NCBI GenBank assembly: GCA_043424615.1
Contig: JBHWOX010000007.1
Span: 1 to 40,477 of the forward strand
From: JAUNQW01 sp043424615
GTDB taxonomy: Bacteria; Bacillota; Bacilli; Lactobacillales; Carnobacteriaceae_A
Reading direction: 5' to 3'
DNA length: 40,477 nucleotides
Positions 15,898-23,677 of this stretch are shown piece by piece (the first letter of the stretch is position 1; each line of letters begins with the position of its first letter). The position numbers and the translations under genes were made by a program. The notes under the pieces were generated by a model. The model did no database searches and had not been told where the DNA came from. It saw nothing but the letters and a program-made list of their open reading frames with translations.

Positions 15898-17436
15898 ATG
15901 AAGAAAAAATTACTATCATCTTTATTAATCGCAAGTGCGCTAATTGCTGTAGGATGTTCGACTGAAAGTGGCAGCTCTAATGCTGGCAATGACAACCAGT
16001 CAACAGCGGAACAAACGGAGGAAACAACTACCACTGAAAGCAGTGAGAAGGGTGATGATTCTGAAGAAAAAGACTCTTCCGCTGACGAAGAAGCGACGAC
16101 AGAAGAAGGATCCTCTAGTTCTTCGGATGAATTAACAGGAGAAGAAGCAGAAAAAGAAGCCTCTTCAACCGCTTCGTCTACACTTTTACCTTCTGAAGTG
16201 AACTTGGACCACAGCAATCTGGGAGACTCTGAGGCTCTTGAAGTGAGTGATGAAGTCTCAGGAACCTTCACTGCTACTTTCGACTTGTCACACCATGATG
16301 CTGACGATTCAGTTCGTTTATGGATTCCACATGCTCAATCTGACGACTACCAAGAAATTTCTAATGTCAAGATCGAAGTGGGCGGAGAAGATGTGGATTA
16401 TGAAATCAACACCGATGAAAATGGCAATGAAATGATTTATGTGGAATGGACCGGTGACCAAACCGACCGCCAATTGACTTACTCTTTTGACGTGACACGC
16501 CAAGAACGTGAAATTCCAGAATTTGGATCCGAAGAAGAAATTAATCCGGCTGAATTTGAAGCTTACTTAGGGGGGTCTAACTTAGTTCCTGTCAATGGGG
16601 CGATGAAAGAAATTTCAGATGAAATTGCTGCAGCTGGTGATAGTGTCCAAGATAAAGTGATTGCGATCTACGACTGGATTTACCTCAATATGGAACGAAA
16701 TGAAGATGTGGAAGGTTGTGGAACTGGGAATGCCTTAGATTCCGTAGCGAGCTTAGATGGTAAATGTACGGATATCCACTCTGTCTTCATTGCCCTTGCT
16801 AGAGCTCAAGGTATTCCAGCTCGTGAGATTTTCGGTGTCCGCTTAGCTGAAGAAGACGCTGACCAAACCAAATCCCAACACTGCTGGGCTGAATATTACC
16901 AACCAGGCACAGGCTGGGTAGCTATTGATATCGCCGACGTATTAAAAGGGATTTTAACAGATGATTTAGATAAAGAAAGCCCAGAAGCCAAAGACCTCTA
17001 TGACTATTACTATGGTAACTTGGATGCTAAACGGGTGGGCTTCTCTACTGGCCGTGACTTAAACTTAAACCCACAACAAGATGATGGACCGGTTAACCAA
17101 TTTGGGTACCCTTATGCTGAAGTGGACGGCGAAGCTTTAGACTTCTATGATCCAGAAGGTTTCGGATACAGCATTCAATTTGAATATGCTGGCAGTAGTG
17201 ATGAAGAGGCCGATGATACGGAAGAAGCAGAAGATGAAGCATCCACTGACTCTTCTGAATCAGCGGATGACAGCACAGATGAAACTGGAGAAAAAGAGAG
17301 CAAAGATTCATCTGATGACAAAGCTGCATCAGATTCAACAGAAGATGCGGCAGATGACAAAGAGGAGACTGAAGCTGACGCTCCTAAAGAAAATGAAGGG
17401 GACGAGCAAGCGGACGATCCAGACACTAGCGCTTAA
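15898..17436 (+). CDS. Transglutaminase-like lipoprotein with acidic flanks
   Basis: Predicted lipoprotein with a transglutaminase/protease-like core. With ATG 15898 (seven bases after AAAGGGG; in-frame ATGs also at 15892 and 15895) it has 512 residues. The signal peptide ends in the lipobox IAVGC, so Cys20 would be lipidated. A Ser/Glu/Thr-rich linker runs to about residue 95. The core at about 240-345 has the triad Cys290 (DGKCTDIHS), His328 (SQHCWAEYY) and Asp344 (WVAIDIAD). The last 80 or so residues are again acidic and Ser-rich. Such cores can be cross-linkers, peptidases or inactive binding domains, so the substrate is unknown. It is a single-gene unit with its own promoter and terminator. 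Confidence 0.85.
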   Translation: MKKKLLSSLLIASALIAVGCSTESGSSNAGNDNQSTAEQTEETTTTESSEKGDDSEEKDSSADEEATTEEGSSSSSDELTGEEAEKEASSTASSTLLPSEVNLDHSNLGDSEALEVSDEVSGTFTATFDLSHHDADDSVRLWIPHAQSDDYQEISNVKIEVGGEDVDYEINTDENGNEMIYVEWTGDQTDRQLTYSFDVTRQEREIPEFGSEEEINPAEFEAYLGGSNLVPVNGAMKEISDEIAAAGDSVQDKVIAIYDWIYLNMERNEDVEGCGTGNALDSVASLDGKCTDIHSVFIALARAQGIPAREIFGVRLAEEDADQTKSQHCWAEYYQPGTGWVAIDIADVLKGILTDDLDKESPEAKDLYDYYYGNLDAKRVGFSTGRDLNLNPQQDDGPVNQFGYPYAEVDGEALDFYDPEGFGYSIQFEYAGSSDEEADDTEEAEDEASTDSSESADDSTDETGEKESKDSSDDKAASDSTEDAADDKEETEADAPKENEGDEQADDPDTSA

Positions 17437-17485
17437 TTTTACTTTGAATCTTATCGAGAAGCATAAAAAGCTCTTCTTGACTGTT

Positions 17486-17525
17486 AAAGCAGTTGTTTTT
17501 GATAAACAGCTGCTTTTTTCTTTTA
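17486..17525 (+). terminator. Terminator after the transglutaminase-like gene
   Basis: A 13-bp stem, 17486-17498 (AAAGCAGTTGTTT) with 17504-17516 (AAACAGCTGCTTT) and one G-T pair, followed by TTTCTTTT. It lies about 50 bases after the stop codon. Confidence 0.88.
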
Positions 17526-17585
17526 GATTTTATTGGCCCTTTATGAGCAAGAGCGAGCTGCCTTCGCTCAAACAGAAAGAGAAAG

Positions 17586-17637
17586 CGCCTGCTTTCATCT
17601 TACAAAAGCTTTTTAGCAGGCGAGCGTATGTTATAAT
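17586..17637 (+). promoter_or_regulatory. ecfA promoter with an inverted repeat over the spacer
   Basis: An extended -10 box, TGTTATAAT (17629-17637), stands 34 bases before ecfA1, with a weak -35 CTTTTA (17609-17614) 17 bases upstream. An 8-bp perfect inverted repeat, CGCCTGCT (17586-17593) and AGCAGGCG (17615-17622), overlaps the promoter. Its right arm starts directly after the -35 box, which is where a repressor could act. The regulator is unknown. Confidence 0.55.
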
Positions 17638-17671
17638 AGCTATGAATTTTCTATTTTTGGAGGCTTGACCG

Positions 17672-18538
17672 ATGGCAAAAGAATGGAATAAAAATATTGA
17701 CCCCATCATCCAATTACAAGGGCTTGATTTTGCCTACCAGTGGGATGAAGAGGCGGCGCTCACTTTAAAAAATATCCATTTAACTGTGGGCCGCGGCGAG
17801 TGGGTGGCTATTATCGGGCCAAATGGCTCTGGTAAGTCGACCCTGGTCAAAACTCTAAATGGTATTTTACCCGTTCAAAAGGGGCAGATACGTATCGACG
17901 GCCAAGAATTGACGGAAGATAGTGTTTGGGACATTCGAAAAAAAATCGGCATGGTATTTCAAAACCCTGATAATCAGTTTGTGGGAGCTACAGTGGGCGA
18001 TGACGTGGCTTTTGGCTTAGAAAATCAAGCTGTACCACGCCCCCAAATGATTGAAAGAGTCGAAGAAGCTTTAGAAATCGTGGGCATGCTGGACTTTATC
18101 GATCGAGAGCCATCCTCTCTGTCTGGTGGCCAGAAGCAGAGGGTCGCTATAGGAGGAATTTTGGCCCTTTATCCAGATATTATTGTTCTGGATGAAGCGA
18201 CTTCCATGCTGGACCCTAAAGCCCGCCATGAAGTGATTGAAACCATCCGTCAGATTAAAGAAGATCGCCAGTTAACCGTCCTTTCGATCACCCATGATAT
18301 TAATGAGGCGGCCAAAGCGGATCGGATTGTTGTCATGAAAGACGGTCAGATTATTGAGCAAGGCAGCAGCCAGCAAATTTTTTCAAAAGGGGAAACTTTA
18401 ATTGATCTGGGCTTAGACCTCCCTTTTGGTGAAAAGTTAAAACATCGTTTAAAAAAAGAAGGCTTGGACTTGCCAGATACCTATCTGACGGCAGAAGAAT
18501 TGAGGGATGAATTATGGACATACGACTTGAAGGATTGA
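17672..18538 (+). CDS. ecfA1: ECF transporter ATPase EcfA1
   Basis: ATPase of the energy-coupling factor module shared by many vitamin and cofactor transporters in Firmicutes. It has 288 residues. Walker A GPNGSGKST lies near residue 48, the Q-loop region FQNPDNQFV near 93, the signature LSGGQKQRVAIGG near 150, and Walker B IIVLDEAT near 170. The final 25 bases overlap ecfA2. Substrate-binding S components are usually encoded elsewhere and none is seen here. Confidence 0.97.
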   Translation: MAKEWNKNIDPIIQLQGLDFAYQWDEEAALTLKNIHLTVGRGEWVAIIGPNGSGKSTLVKTLNGILPVQKGQIRIDGQELTEDSVWDIRKKIGMVFQNPDNQFVGATVGDDVAFGLENQAVPRPQMIERVEEALEIVGMLDFIDREPSSLSGGQKQRVAIGGILALYPDIIVLDEATSMLDPKARHEVIETIRQIKEDRQLTVLSITHDINEAAKADRIVVMKDGQIIEQGSSQQIFSKGETLIDLGLDLPFGEKLKHRLKKEGLDLPDTYLTAEELRDELWTYDLKD

Positions 18539-19380
18539 GTCATACCTATCAAGCGGGGACTCCTATGGCTGTTCCCGCTCTCTTTGACGTGAATTTAAAT
18601 ATTCCGAGCGGTTCCTTTACGGCCCTTATTGGCCATACTGGTTCAGGCAAATCCACCCTCCTTCAACACTTGAATGTCTTATTAAAACCGACGAGTGGGA
18701 CGGTTTATTTAGGAGACAAGGCCGTCACTGCTAAAACAAAGAATAAGGACTTGAAAAGCATTCGTAAGCTGATAGGGACTGTTTTCCAATTTCCTGAAGC
18801 CCAACTCTTTGAAGAAACGGTGGAAAAAGATGTGGCTTTTGGCCCGCAAAATTATGGATTAAGTGAAGAGGAAGCCTTGGCTCGTGCTCGTGAGATGCTA
18901 GCCTTGGTGGGAGTGGATGAAAGCTTGTATCAGTCTTCTCCCTTCGAACTTTCAGGGGGCCAACAGCGGCGAGTCGCTATAGCGGGAGTCTTGGCCTTAC
19001 AACCTCAAGTCCTTATTTTGGATGAACCCACAGCAGGCTTGGATCCTAAAGGCCAATTGGAATTAATGACCTTATTTTCAAATCTCCACCGGCAAAAAAA
19101 TTTAACGGTCATTTTAGCCACCCACCAAATGGAAGATGTGGCTAATTATGCCGACCAGGTGGCTATTATGGAAAAAGGCCACTTGATACAAACCGCTGAC
19201 CCCCATCAGATCTTTGAGCAGGGGGACTGGTTGAAATCCAAGCAATTGGATGTTCCTCAAGCGGTCAGTTTTGCCCAAAGTCTGAGTCAAAAAGAGGGCT
19301 GGACGTATGACCAGCTCCCTATCAACATAGACGAATTAAGTGCTTGGATTAAGCAGCAAGTGATGGGAGGGGAGGCCTAA
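18514..19380 (+). CDS. ecfA2: ECF transporter ATPase EcfA2
   Basis: Second ATPase of the ECF module, forming a heterodimer with EcfA1. It has 288 residues, with Walker A GHTGSGKST near residue 37, FQFPEAQLF as the Q-loop region typical of EcfA2, signature LSGGQQRRVAIAG and Walker B LILDEPTAGLDP. The ATG is inside the end of ecfA1 and its last base overlaps the ecfT start, so the three genes are coupled. Confidence 0.97.
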   Translation: MDIRLEGLSHTYQAGTPMAVPALFDVNLNIPSGSFTALIGHTGSGKSTLLQHLNVLLKPTSGTVYLGDKAVTAKTKNKDLKSIRKLIGTVFQFPEAQLFEETVEKDVAFGPQNYGLSEEEALARAREMLALVGVDESLYQSSPFELSGGQQRRVAIAGVLALQPQVLILDEPTAGLDPKGQLELMTLFSNLHRQKNLTVILATHQMEDVANYADQVAIMEKGHLIQTADPHQIFEQGDWLKSKQLDVPQAVSFAQSLSQKEGWTYDQLPINIDELSAWIKQQVMGGEA

Positions 19381-20180
19381 TGGCACAAAGTGTTGTGATT
19401 GGTCAATATATTCCTGGCCAATCTTTTGTCCACCGTTTGGATCCAAGACTCAAGGTTTTGGCGACCCTCATTTTTTTACTGACCATTTTTCTTGCGAACC
19501 ATTGGCTGGCCTATGCCTTGATGTTCGCCTTTGTTCTTCTTGCCATTGCCTTGGCCAAGGTTCCTATCTCTTATTTACTTAAAGGTTTGCGTCCTTTATT
19601 ACTACTGATTATGCTGACGGTATTTCTTCAACTTTTCTTTACCCAAGGCGAAACGCTCTTATGGCGTTTTGGACCTTTGACCCTCTATCAAGAGGGATTG
19701 AGGAATGCTATCTTTATTTTCATTCGTTTTATATTGATTATTTTTATGTCCACCCTACTGACTTTGACTACCATGCCTCTGGAAATCACGGATGCCATTG
19801 AATATCTGCTAGGACCACTCAATCGTTTAGGGGTACCGGTCCATGCTATTGCTTTAATGCTTTCCATTGCCCTACGCTTTGTGCCCACCTTAATGGAAGA
19901 AGTGGAGACCATCATGAACGCCCAACGTGCGCGAGGGATGGTGTTTGATGAGGGCTCTTTTATTCAACGTTTAAAAAATGTGATTCCCCTTTTGATTCCT
20001 CTCTTTGTCTCTGCCTTTAAACGGGCAGATGAATTGGCTATTGCCATGGAATCAAGAGGTTATCAAGGGGGCAGTGAACGGACCAAGTACCGCCAGCTGC
20101 AGTGGCAAGGGCGAGATACGGTCGTGTTAGTGGTGATGATGGTGCTGAGTGCTAGCGTTATTGGCTTGCGCTGGCTGTAA
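19380..20180 (+). CDS. ecfT: ECF transporter transmembrane protein EcfT
   Basis: Membrane scaffold that links the EcfA ATPases to substrate-specific S components. It has 266 residues with several hydrophobic helices. Both coupling-helix motifs are present, QRARGM near residue 182 and ESRGYQGG near 225. The N-terminal HRLDPRLKVLATL is a family signature. It begins in a TAATG overlap with ecfA2. Confidence 0.96.
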   Translation: MAQSVVIGQYIPGQSFVHRLDPRLKVLATLIFLLTIFLANHWLAYALMFAFVLLAIALAKVPISYLLKGLRPLLLLIMLTVFLQLFFTQGETLLWRFGPLTLYQEGLRNAIFIFIRFILIIFMSTLLTLTTMPLEITDAIEYLLGPLNRLGVPVHAIALMLSIALRFVPTLMEEVETIMNAQRARGMVFDEGSFIQRLKNVIPLLIPLFVSAFKRADELAIAMESRGYQGGSERTKYRQLQWQGRDTVVLVVMMVLSASVIGLRWL

Positions 20181-20195
20181 TAGGAGAGATATCAG

Positions 20196-20942
20196 TTGAC
20201 TCAACGTTATAAAATTACTATGGCTTATGATGGGACCATGTTTGCCGGCTTTCAAATCCAGGATGAAGAACGGACGGTCCAAGGAGATTTACAAAGGGTG
20301 TTGACCAAGATCGCCAAGGGGAAGGATATTAAGCTTCATGGGTCTGGTAGGACAGATTCTGGCGTCCATGCCTTGGCTCAGGTGGCACATTTTGATTTTC
20401 CCTTTGAATTAAGTGAACATGCCATGGAGCGTGCTTTAAATACTTCGGTAGCGGATGACCTTTCCATATTGAAAGTAGAAAAAGTAGGCAAAGAATTTCA
20501 CGCTCGCTTTTCTGCCGTGGAAAAGACTTACCTTTATCGTATTCATAATTCCCCTATTCGCGACCCCTTCAGAAGAGAGTATTGCCTATGGCACCCCTAT
20601 TCTTTAGACTGTGATCGTTTGCAGAGGGCTTTAGAGCGAATCGAAGGTGAGCACGATTTTACTTCCTTTACGTCGACCAAAAGTCCGATCGAAAATAAGG
20701 TGCGAACGATTTATGAGGCGGCTTTGATCCATAATCAAGCGGAAGAAGAGATTGATTTAATCTTTCGTGGGAATGGCTTTTTATATAATATGGTCCGGGT
20801 CTTGGTGGGGAGCTTAATTGAAATAGGGGATGGGCGTAAGCCAGTGGAAGAAATCGACCGCTTGTTTGCCTGCTTAGACCGCAATCAGGCGGGGCCAACA
20901 GCTGCGGCGCACGGGCTCTATTTAAAAGAGGTCAATTATTAA
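20196..20942 (+). CDS. truA: tRNA pseudouridine synthase A
   Basis: Makes pseudouridine at positions 38-40 of the tRNA anticodon stem. It has 248 residues. MAYDGTMFAGFQIQ near the N-terminus and GSGRTDSGVHALAQ with catalytic Asp54 are diagnostic. It starts with TTG at 20196 after AGGAGAG, 15 bases after ecfT. The ecfA1-ecfA2-ecfT-truA-rplM-rpsI order is conserved in Lactobacillales. Confidence 0.97.
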   Translation: MTQRYKITMAYDGTMFAGFQIQDEERTVQGDLQRVLTKIAKGKDIKLHGSGRTDSGVHALAQVAHFDFPFELSEHAMERALNTSVADDLSILKVEKVGKEFHARFSAVEKTYLYRIHNSPIRDPFRREYCLWHPYSLDCDRLQRALERIEGEHDFTSFTSTKSPIENKVRTIYEAALIHNQAEEEIDLIFRGNGFLYNMVRVLVGSLIEIGDGRKPVEEIDRLFACLDRNQAGPTAAAHGLYLKEVNY

Positions 20943-20960
20943 TTTAATGAGCTTAAAGTA

Positions 20961-20989
20961 TTGACAGCCCGTCAAATATAAGGTATTAT
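20961..20989 (+). promoter_or_regulatory. Strong promoter for rplM-rpsI
   Basis: TTGACA (20961-20966), 17-base spacer, TATTAT (20984-20989): consensus -35 and one mismatch in the -10. It lies just after truA, about 93 bases before the rplM start. Confidence 0.9.
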
Positions 20990-20995
20990 AGTGGA

Positions 20996-21081
20996 CGGTA
21001 TTGTTTGCCCCACGATGAGCCCCGGAAACTTATTGTGTACAAACAAAAACGAAAAAATTGACTTGATATGGAGGGAAAATC
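20996..21081 (+). promoter_or_regulatory. L13-type ribosomal protein leader
   Basis: The untranslated leader of rplM folds as two stacked stems. 21001-21007 (TTGTTTG) pairs with 21040-21046 (CAAACAA), and inside it 21011-21016 (CACGAT) pairs with 21032-21037 (ATTGTG), leaving a loop rich in GCCCCGG. Low-GC Gram-positives are known to carry an L13 leader at this place, thought to be bound by L13 for feedback control. Matching this copy to that family is by position and shape, not by a covariance search. Confidence 0.7.
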
Positions 21082-21522
21082 GTGAAAACTTACATGCCAA
21101 ATGCTAAAGAAATTCAACGCGATTGGTTTGTTGTTGATGCTGAAGATGTCGCCTTAGGACGTTTATCTTCACAAGTTGCAGCAATCTTACGCGGGAAACA
21201 TAAACCAACTTATACACCTAACATGGATTGTGGCGACCACGTCATTGTGATTAATGCAGAAAAAATTAAATTAACTGGTCACAAAGCATCAGATAAAATT
21301 TACTACCACCACTCAGGATTCCCAGGTGGAATTAAAGAAATGAGTGCTGGAACCATGCGTGCTCAAAAACCTGAGCGTTTAATTGAACTATCAATTAAAG
21401 GTATGATGCCTAATGGACCTTTAGGACGTAAAATGGTTAAAAAATTACATGTTTACGCTGGTCCTGAACACAACCATGCTGCTCAGCAACCTAAAGAATT
21501 AGACATTAACACTAAATTATAA
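21082..21522 (+). CDS. rplM: 50S ribosomal protein L13
   Basis: Large-subunit protein uL13, an early assembly protein. It has 146 residues, close to the usual 145. DWFVVDAEDVALGRLSSQVA, GKHKPTYTPNMDCGDHV and the C-terminal GMMPNGPLGRKMVKKLHVY identify it. The start is GTG 21082 after GGAGGG. The bare ORF has strongly biased r-protein codon use. Confidence 0.99.
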   Translation: MKTYMPNAKEIQRDWFVVDAEDVALGRLSSQVAAILRGKHKPTYTPNMDCGDHVIVINAEKIKLTGHKASDKIYYHHSGFPGGIKEMSAGTMRAQKPERLIELSIKGMMPNGPLGRKMVKKLHVYAGPEHNHAAQQPKELDINTKL

Positions 21523-21536
21523 GGAGGACAAATCAT

Positions 21537-21929
21537 ATGGCAGATGTTCAATATTTCGGTACAGGCCGTCGTAAAACCTCCTCAGCTCGTGTTATCTTAA
21601 CACCAGGTTCTGGTAGCATGACCGTTAATGGAGTAGACGGACAAGAATTTATCCCGTTTGACAACTTACACTTGATGATGAATGAACCTTTTGAAGTGAC
21701 TGATACTGTCGGAAGTTACGATGTAACAGTCAATGTACATGGTGGAGGTTTCGCAGGACAAGCTGGAGCTATCCGTCACGGTATTTCTCGTGCTTTATTG
21801 GAAGTAGATCCTGCTTTCCGTAAACCATTGAAAGAAGCGGGCTTATTAACCCGTGACCAACGTATGAAAGAACGTATGAAACCGGGACTTAAAAAAGCCC
21901 GTAAATCACCTCAGTTCTCAAAACGTTAA
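21537..21929 (+). CDS. rpsI: 30S ribosomal protein S9
   Basis: Small-subunit protein uS9, whose C-terminal tail touches P-site tRNA. It has 130 residues, the normal length. YFGTGRRKTSSARV near the start, GGGFAGQAGAIRHGI, and the tail KARKSPQFSKR are diagnostic. AAGGAGGAC precedes the ATG. It ends the two-gene unit and is followed by a terminator at 21975. Confidence 0.99.
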   Translation: MADVQYFGTGRRKTSSARVILTPGSGSMTVNGVDGQEFIPFDNLHLMMNEPFEVTDTVGSYDVTVNVHGGGFAGQAGAIRHGISRALLEVDPAFRKPLKEAGLLTRDQRMKERMKPGLKKARKSPQFSKR

Positions 21930-21974
21930 TCATATCCCTGTTTACTACGATGACAGGAAACTTACGCAAGTTAG

Positions 21975-22002
21975 AGCATCGGCCTTTGGTCGATGCTTTT
22001 TT
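21975..22002 (+). terminator. Terminator after rpsI
   Basis: Stem of ten pairs, 21975-21984 (AGCATCGGCC) with 21988-21997 (GGTCGATGCT, one G-T pair), triloop TTT, followed by five further T residues. It lies 45 bases after the rpsI stop. Confidence 0.9.
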
Positions 22003-22073
22003 ATATGGTCCCCTAGGCGATTGATTATTTTTCCCCCTTACTCAAAGGAGGTCTAGCCAAGGATTTAAACAGC

Positions 22074-22132
22074 AAAAAGTCGAACACATCTGGCTGATAG
22101 TTATTCTCATCAGCCAATGGGTCGACTTTTTT
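22074..22132. terminator. Nested two-stem bidirectional terminator after gldA
   Basis: The outer stem pairs 22074-22083 (AAAAAGTCGA) with 22122-22131 (TCGACTTTTT). An inner stem pairs 22091-22098 (TGGCTGAT) with 22109-22116 (ATCAGCCA). T runs occur at the end on both strands. It lies 44 bases beyond the stop of the minus-strand gldA gene and could also back up the rpsI terminator. A related element lies on the other side of gldA (23402-23479). Confidence 0.75.
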
Positions 22133-22175
22133 ATTTATTTAATGATTGGCGATTTTGAGCGCTTTTGACGACGGC

Positions 22176-23282
22176 TTAAGCTTTGCTGTCGAAATATTGG
22201 TGGACATAGCTGTCAACGGCTTTAATGGCAGCTACCACATCTTCGGCTGTTGGAGCTTCAATCATAGAGTGGATGGTTTCACCTTCGGCTGTGGCTTGTT
22301 CACCAATAGCTAATAAATCTTCATCATTGTATTGGTCGAGTTTAACTTCGGCCATGGTGGTTGGCATCCCAATGCTTTGGTAAAATTCGATATATTGGTC
22401 AAGTTCTTCATGAGGGGCATCCTCTAACATGAGTTGGACCAAGACCCCATAAGCAACTTTTTCACCATGCGTTTTTTCATGGATGGCTCCCTCGACAGCA
22501 GTAAAACCATTGTGGATAGCATGGGCACCAGAAAGACCAGCACATTCAAAACCGAGACCAGAGAGAAGAGTATTGGCTTCGATTATTTTTTCCACAGCTG
22601 GTGTGACTAGATCACGTTCGACGGCTGCCAAAGCTTTATGGGCGTATTCAAATAAGGTATCGCGGCAGGCGCTGGCAATAGCTTGGCTGGCGATGGTTTG
22701 TTGTCCTCCCGCCATAGTGGTAGATAATGAACGCGTATTGGCACGTGCTTCGACAAAAGTAGCACTAGCGTCTGCAATACCGTCTGCTAAGAAGCTAGCT
22801 GGGGCATTCGCGATGACTTGGGTATCCATGAGAACCAGATCAGGGTTTTTGGCATAGAAACGGTAACGTTCGAAATTTCCTTGGTCAGAATAGATGACAG
22901 AAAGGGCTGAAGTAGGAGCGTCAGTAGATGCAATGGTTGGTGCAATCACTGTGGCTGCTTCAAGATCTTCTGCAATGGCTTTAGCAGCATCCACCGCTTT
23001 CCCGCCACCTAAACCGATCACCACCGAGCTGGCTTGTTCTTTTCCGATAGTAACGACCCGTTCAATTTCCTTATCAGAGGCTTCACCATTGAAGGCTTCA
23101 CGGTAGACGGAAAGACCTGCTTGCTCCAAGGCTTCAACATAGCTCTGTCCAATAATTTCCCAGACAGTATCATCTGCCAGAATGAGGACTTTGTCACCAA
23201 GTTCTTTGATTAAATCAACCCGATCGAGTAGGACATTCTTACCTTGAACATAATGTGAGGGACTTGCAAATATACGATACAT
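22176..23282 (-). CDS. gldA: Glycerol dehydrogenase-like iron/zinc alcohol dehydrogenase
   Basis: NAD-dependent oxidation of glycerol to dihydroxyacetone is the expected reaction. It has 368 residues, the family's usual length. The nucleotide site GGGKAVDAAKA is near residue 95. The metal ligands are expected at Asp in LADGIADASATF (near 170), His in SGAHAIHNGFT and His in EKTHGEKVAYG. It starts at ATG 23282 after AGGAGG. No dihydroxyacetone kinase is adjacent, so the pathway partner is elsewhere. A related polyol or hydroxy-acid substrate cannot be excluded. Confidence 0.9.
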   Translation of the reverse strand: MYRIFASPSHYVQGKNVLLDRVDLIKELGDKVLILADDTVWEIIGQSYVEALEQAGLSVYREAFNGEASDKEIERVVTIGKEQASSVVIGLGGGKAVDAAKAIAEDLEAATVIAPTIASTDAPTSALSVIYSDQGNFERYRFYAKNPDLVLMDTQVIANAPASFLADGIADASATFVEARANTRSLSTTMAGGQQTIASQAIASACRDTLFEYAHKALAAVERDLVTPAVEKIIEANTLLSGLGFECAGLSGAHAIHNGFTAVEGAIHEKTHGEKVAYGVLVQLMLEDAPHEELDQYIEFYQSIGMPTTMAEVKLDQYNDEDLLAIGEQATAEGETIHSMIEAPTAEDVVAAIKAVDSYVHQYFDSKA

Positions 23283-23677
23283 ATGGATTCCTCCTATAAT
23301 ATAATGGTCTATTTACTCCACATGTGAAGGTTATAGCAAATTAAACGTGAAGACAATTGCGGTAAATTAATAAATCGAGGCCAGATCGGTTCATTGAGAG
23401 CAAAAAGTCAATCCATCCATGGTCAGGGGGCAGACGGATAGCTAAGAGTTTAAAGAATCTGGCAAGGGTCGACTTTTTTATGATTTTAATAAGCCAATCA
23501 TCGGCTGCTGTTTTTAATAAAATTTTAATAAATAGTTAAATTATCTTAAGACATTTAATATACGATAAGGATAGTTGCATTTATAGTTTTAATTAATAAG
23601 CAACCGAGTAAATGATGCCTCTAAATGGAGATTGTTTGATATTCTATAGTTGAACAAAAATTTGGAGGATGATAAAA
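23283..23677. other. 395-base divergent intergenic region between gldA and an SDR gene
   Basis: No ORF in it looks real. It holds the ribosome site and probably the promoter of gldA (minus strand, AT-rich near 23297-23310), a palindrome CACATGTG at about 23320-23327, a hairpin-forming element at 23380-23479, and a short inverted repeat GTTGC/GCAAC around 23575-23605. The plus-strand promoter for the SDR gene could not be fixed with confidence. Confidence 0.6.
23380..23479. promoter_or_regulatory. Possible attenuator-like element upstream of gldA and the SDR gene
   Basis: Two mutually exclusive pairings exist. 23380-23386 (GCCAGAT) is the exact complement of 23457-23463 (ATCTGGC). 23402-23409 (AAAAAGTC) pairs with 23471-23478 (GACTTTTT), followed by one more T on the plus strand. 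The arms interleave, so both cannot form at once. The outer AAAAAGTC/GACTTTTT arms resemble the terminator at 22074-22132. Whether it is transcribed, and in which direction, is not known. Confidence 0.35.

Noticed and set aside
15849..16271. Ser-rich minus-strand frame over the start of the transglutaminase-like gene
   Set aside because: Antisense shadow of the Glu/Ser codons of the lipoprotein linker, which naturally gives open Ser/Glu frames.
17147..17668. Long plus-strand frame of 173 residues over the end of the transglutaminase-like gene
   Set aside because: It is a shifted frame of the acidic repeat-rich tail and then crosses a terminator and promoter; its Lys/Met-rich composition is an artefact.
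22483..23106. Plus-strand frames inside gldA
   Set aside because: Antisense shadows of a clear glycerol dehydrogenase family gene with no ribosome sites.
23397..23480. T-box or known metabolite riboswitch upstream of the SDR gene
   Set aside because: No T-box sequence or other riboswitch core that I recognise is present; only the interleaved stems remain as evidence.
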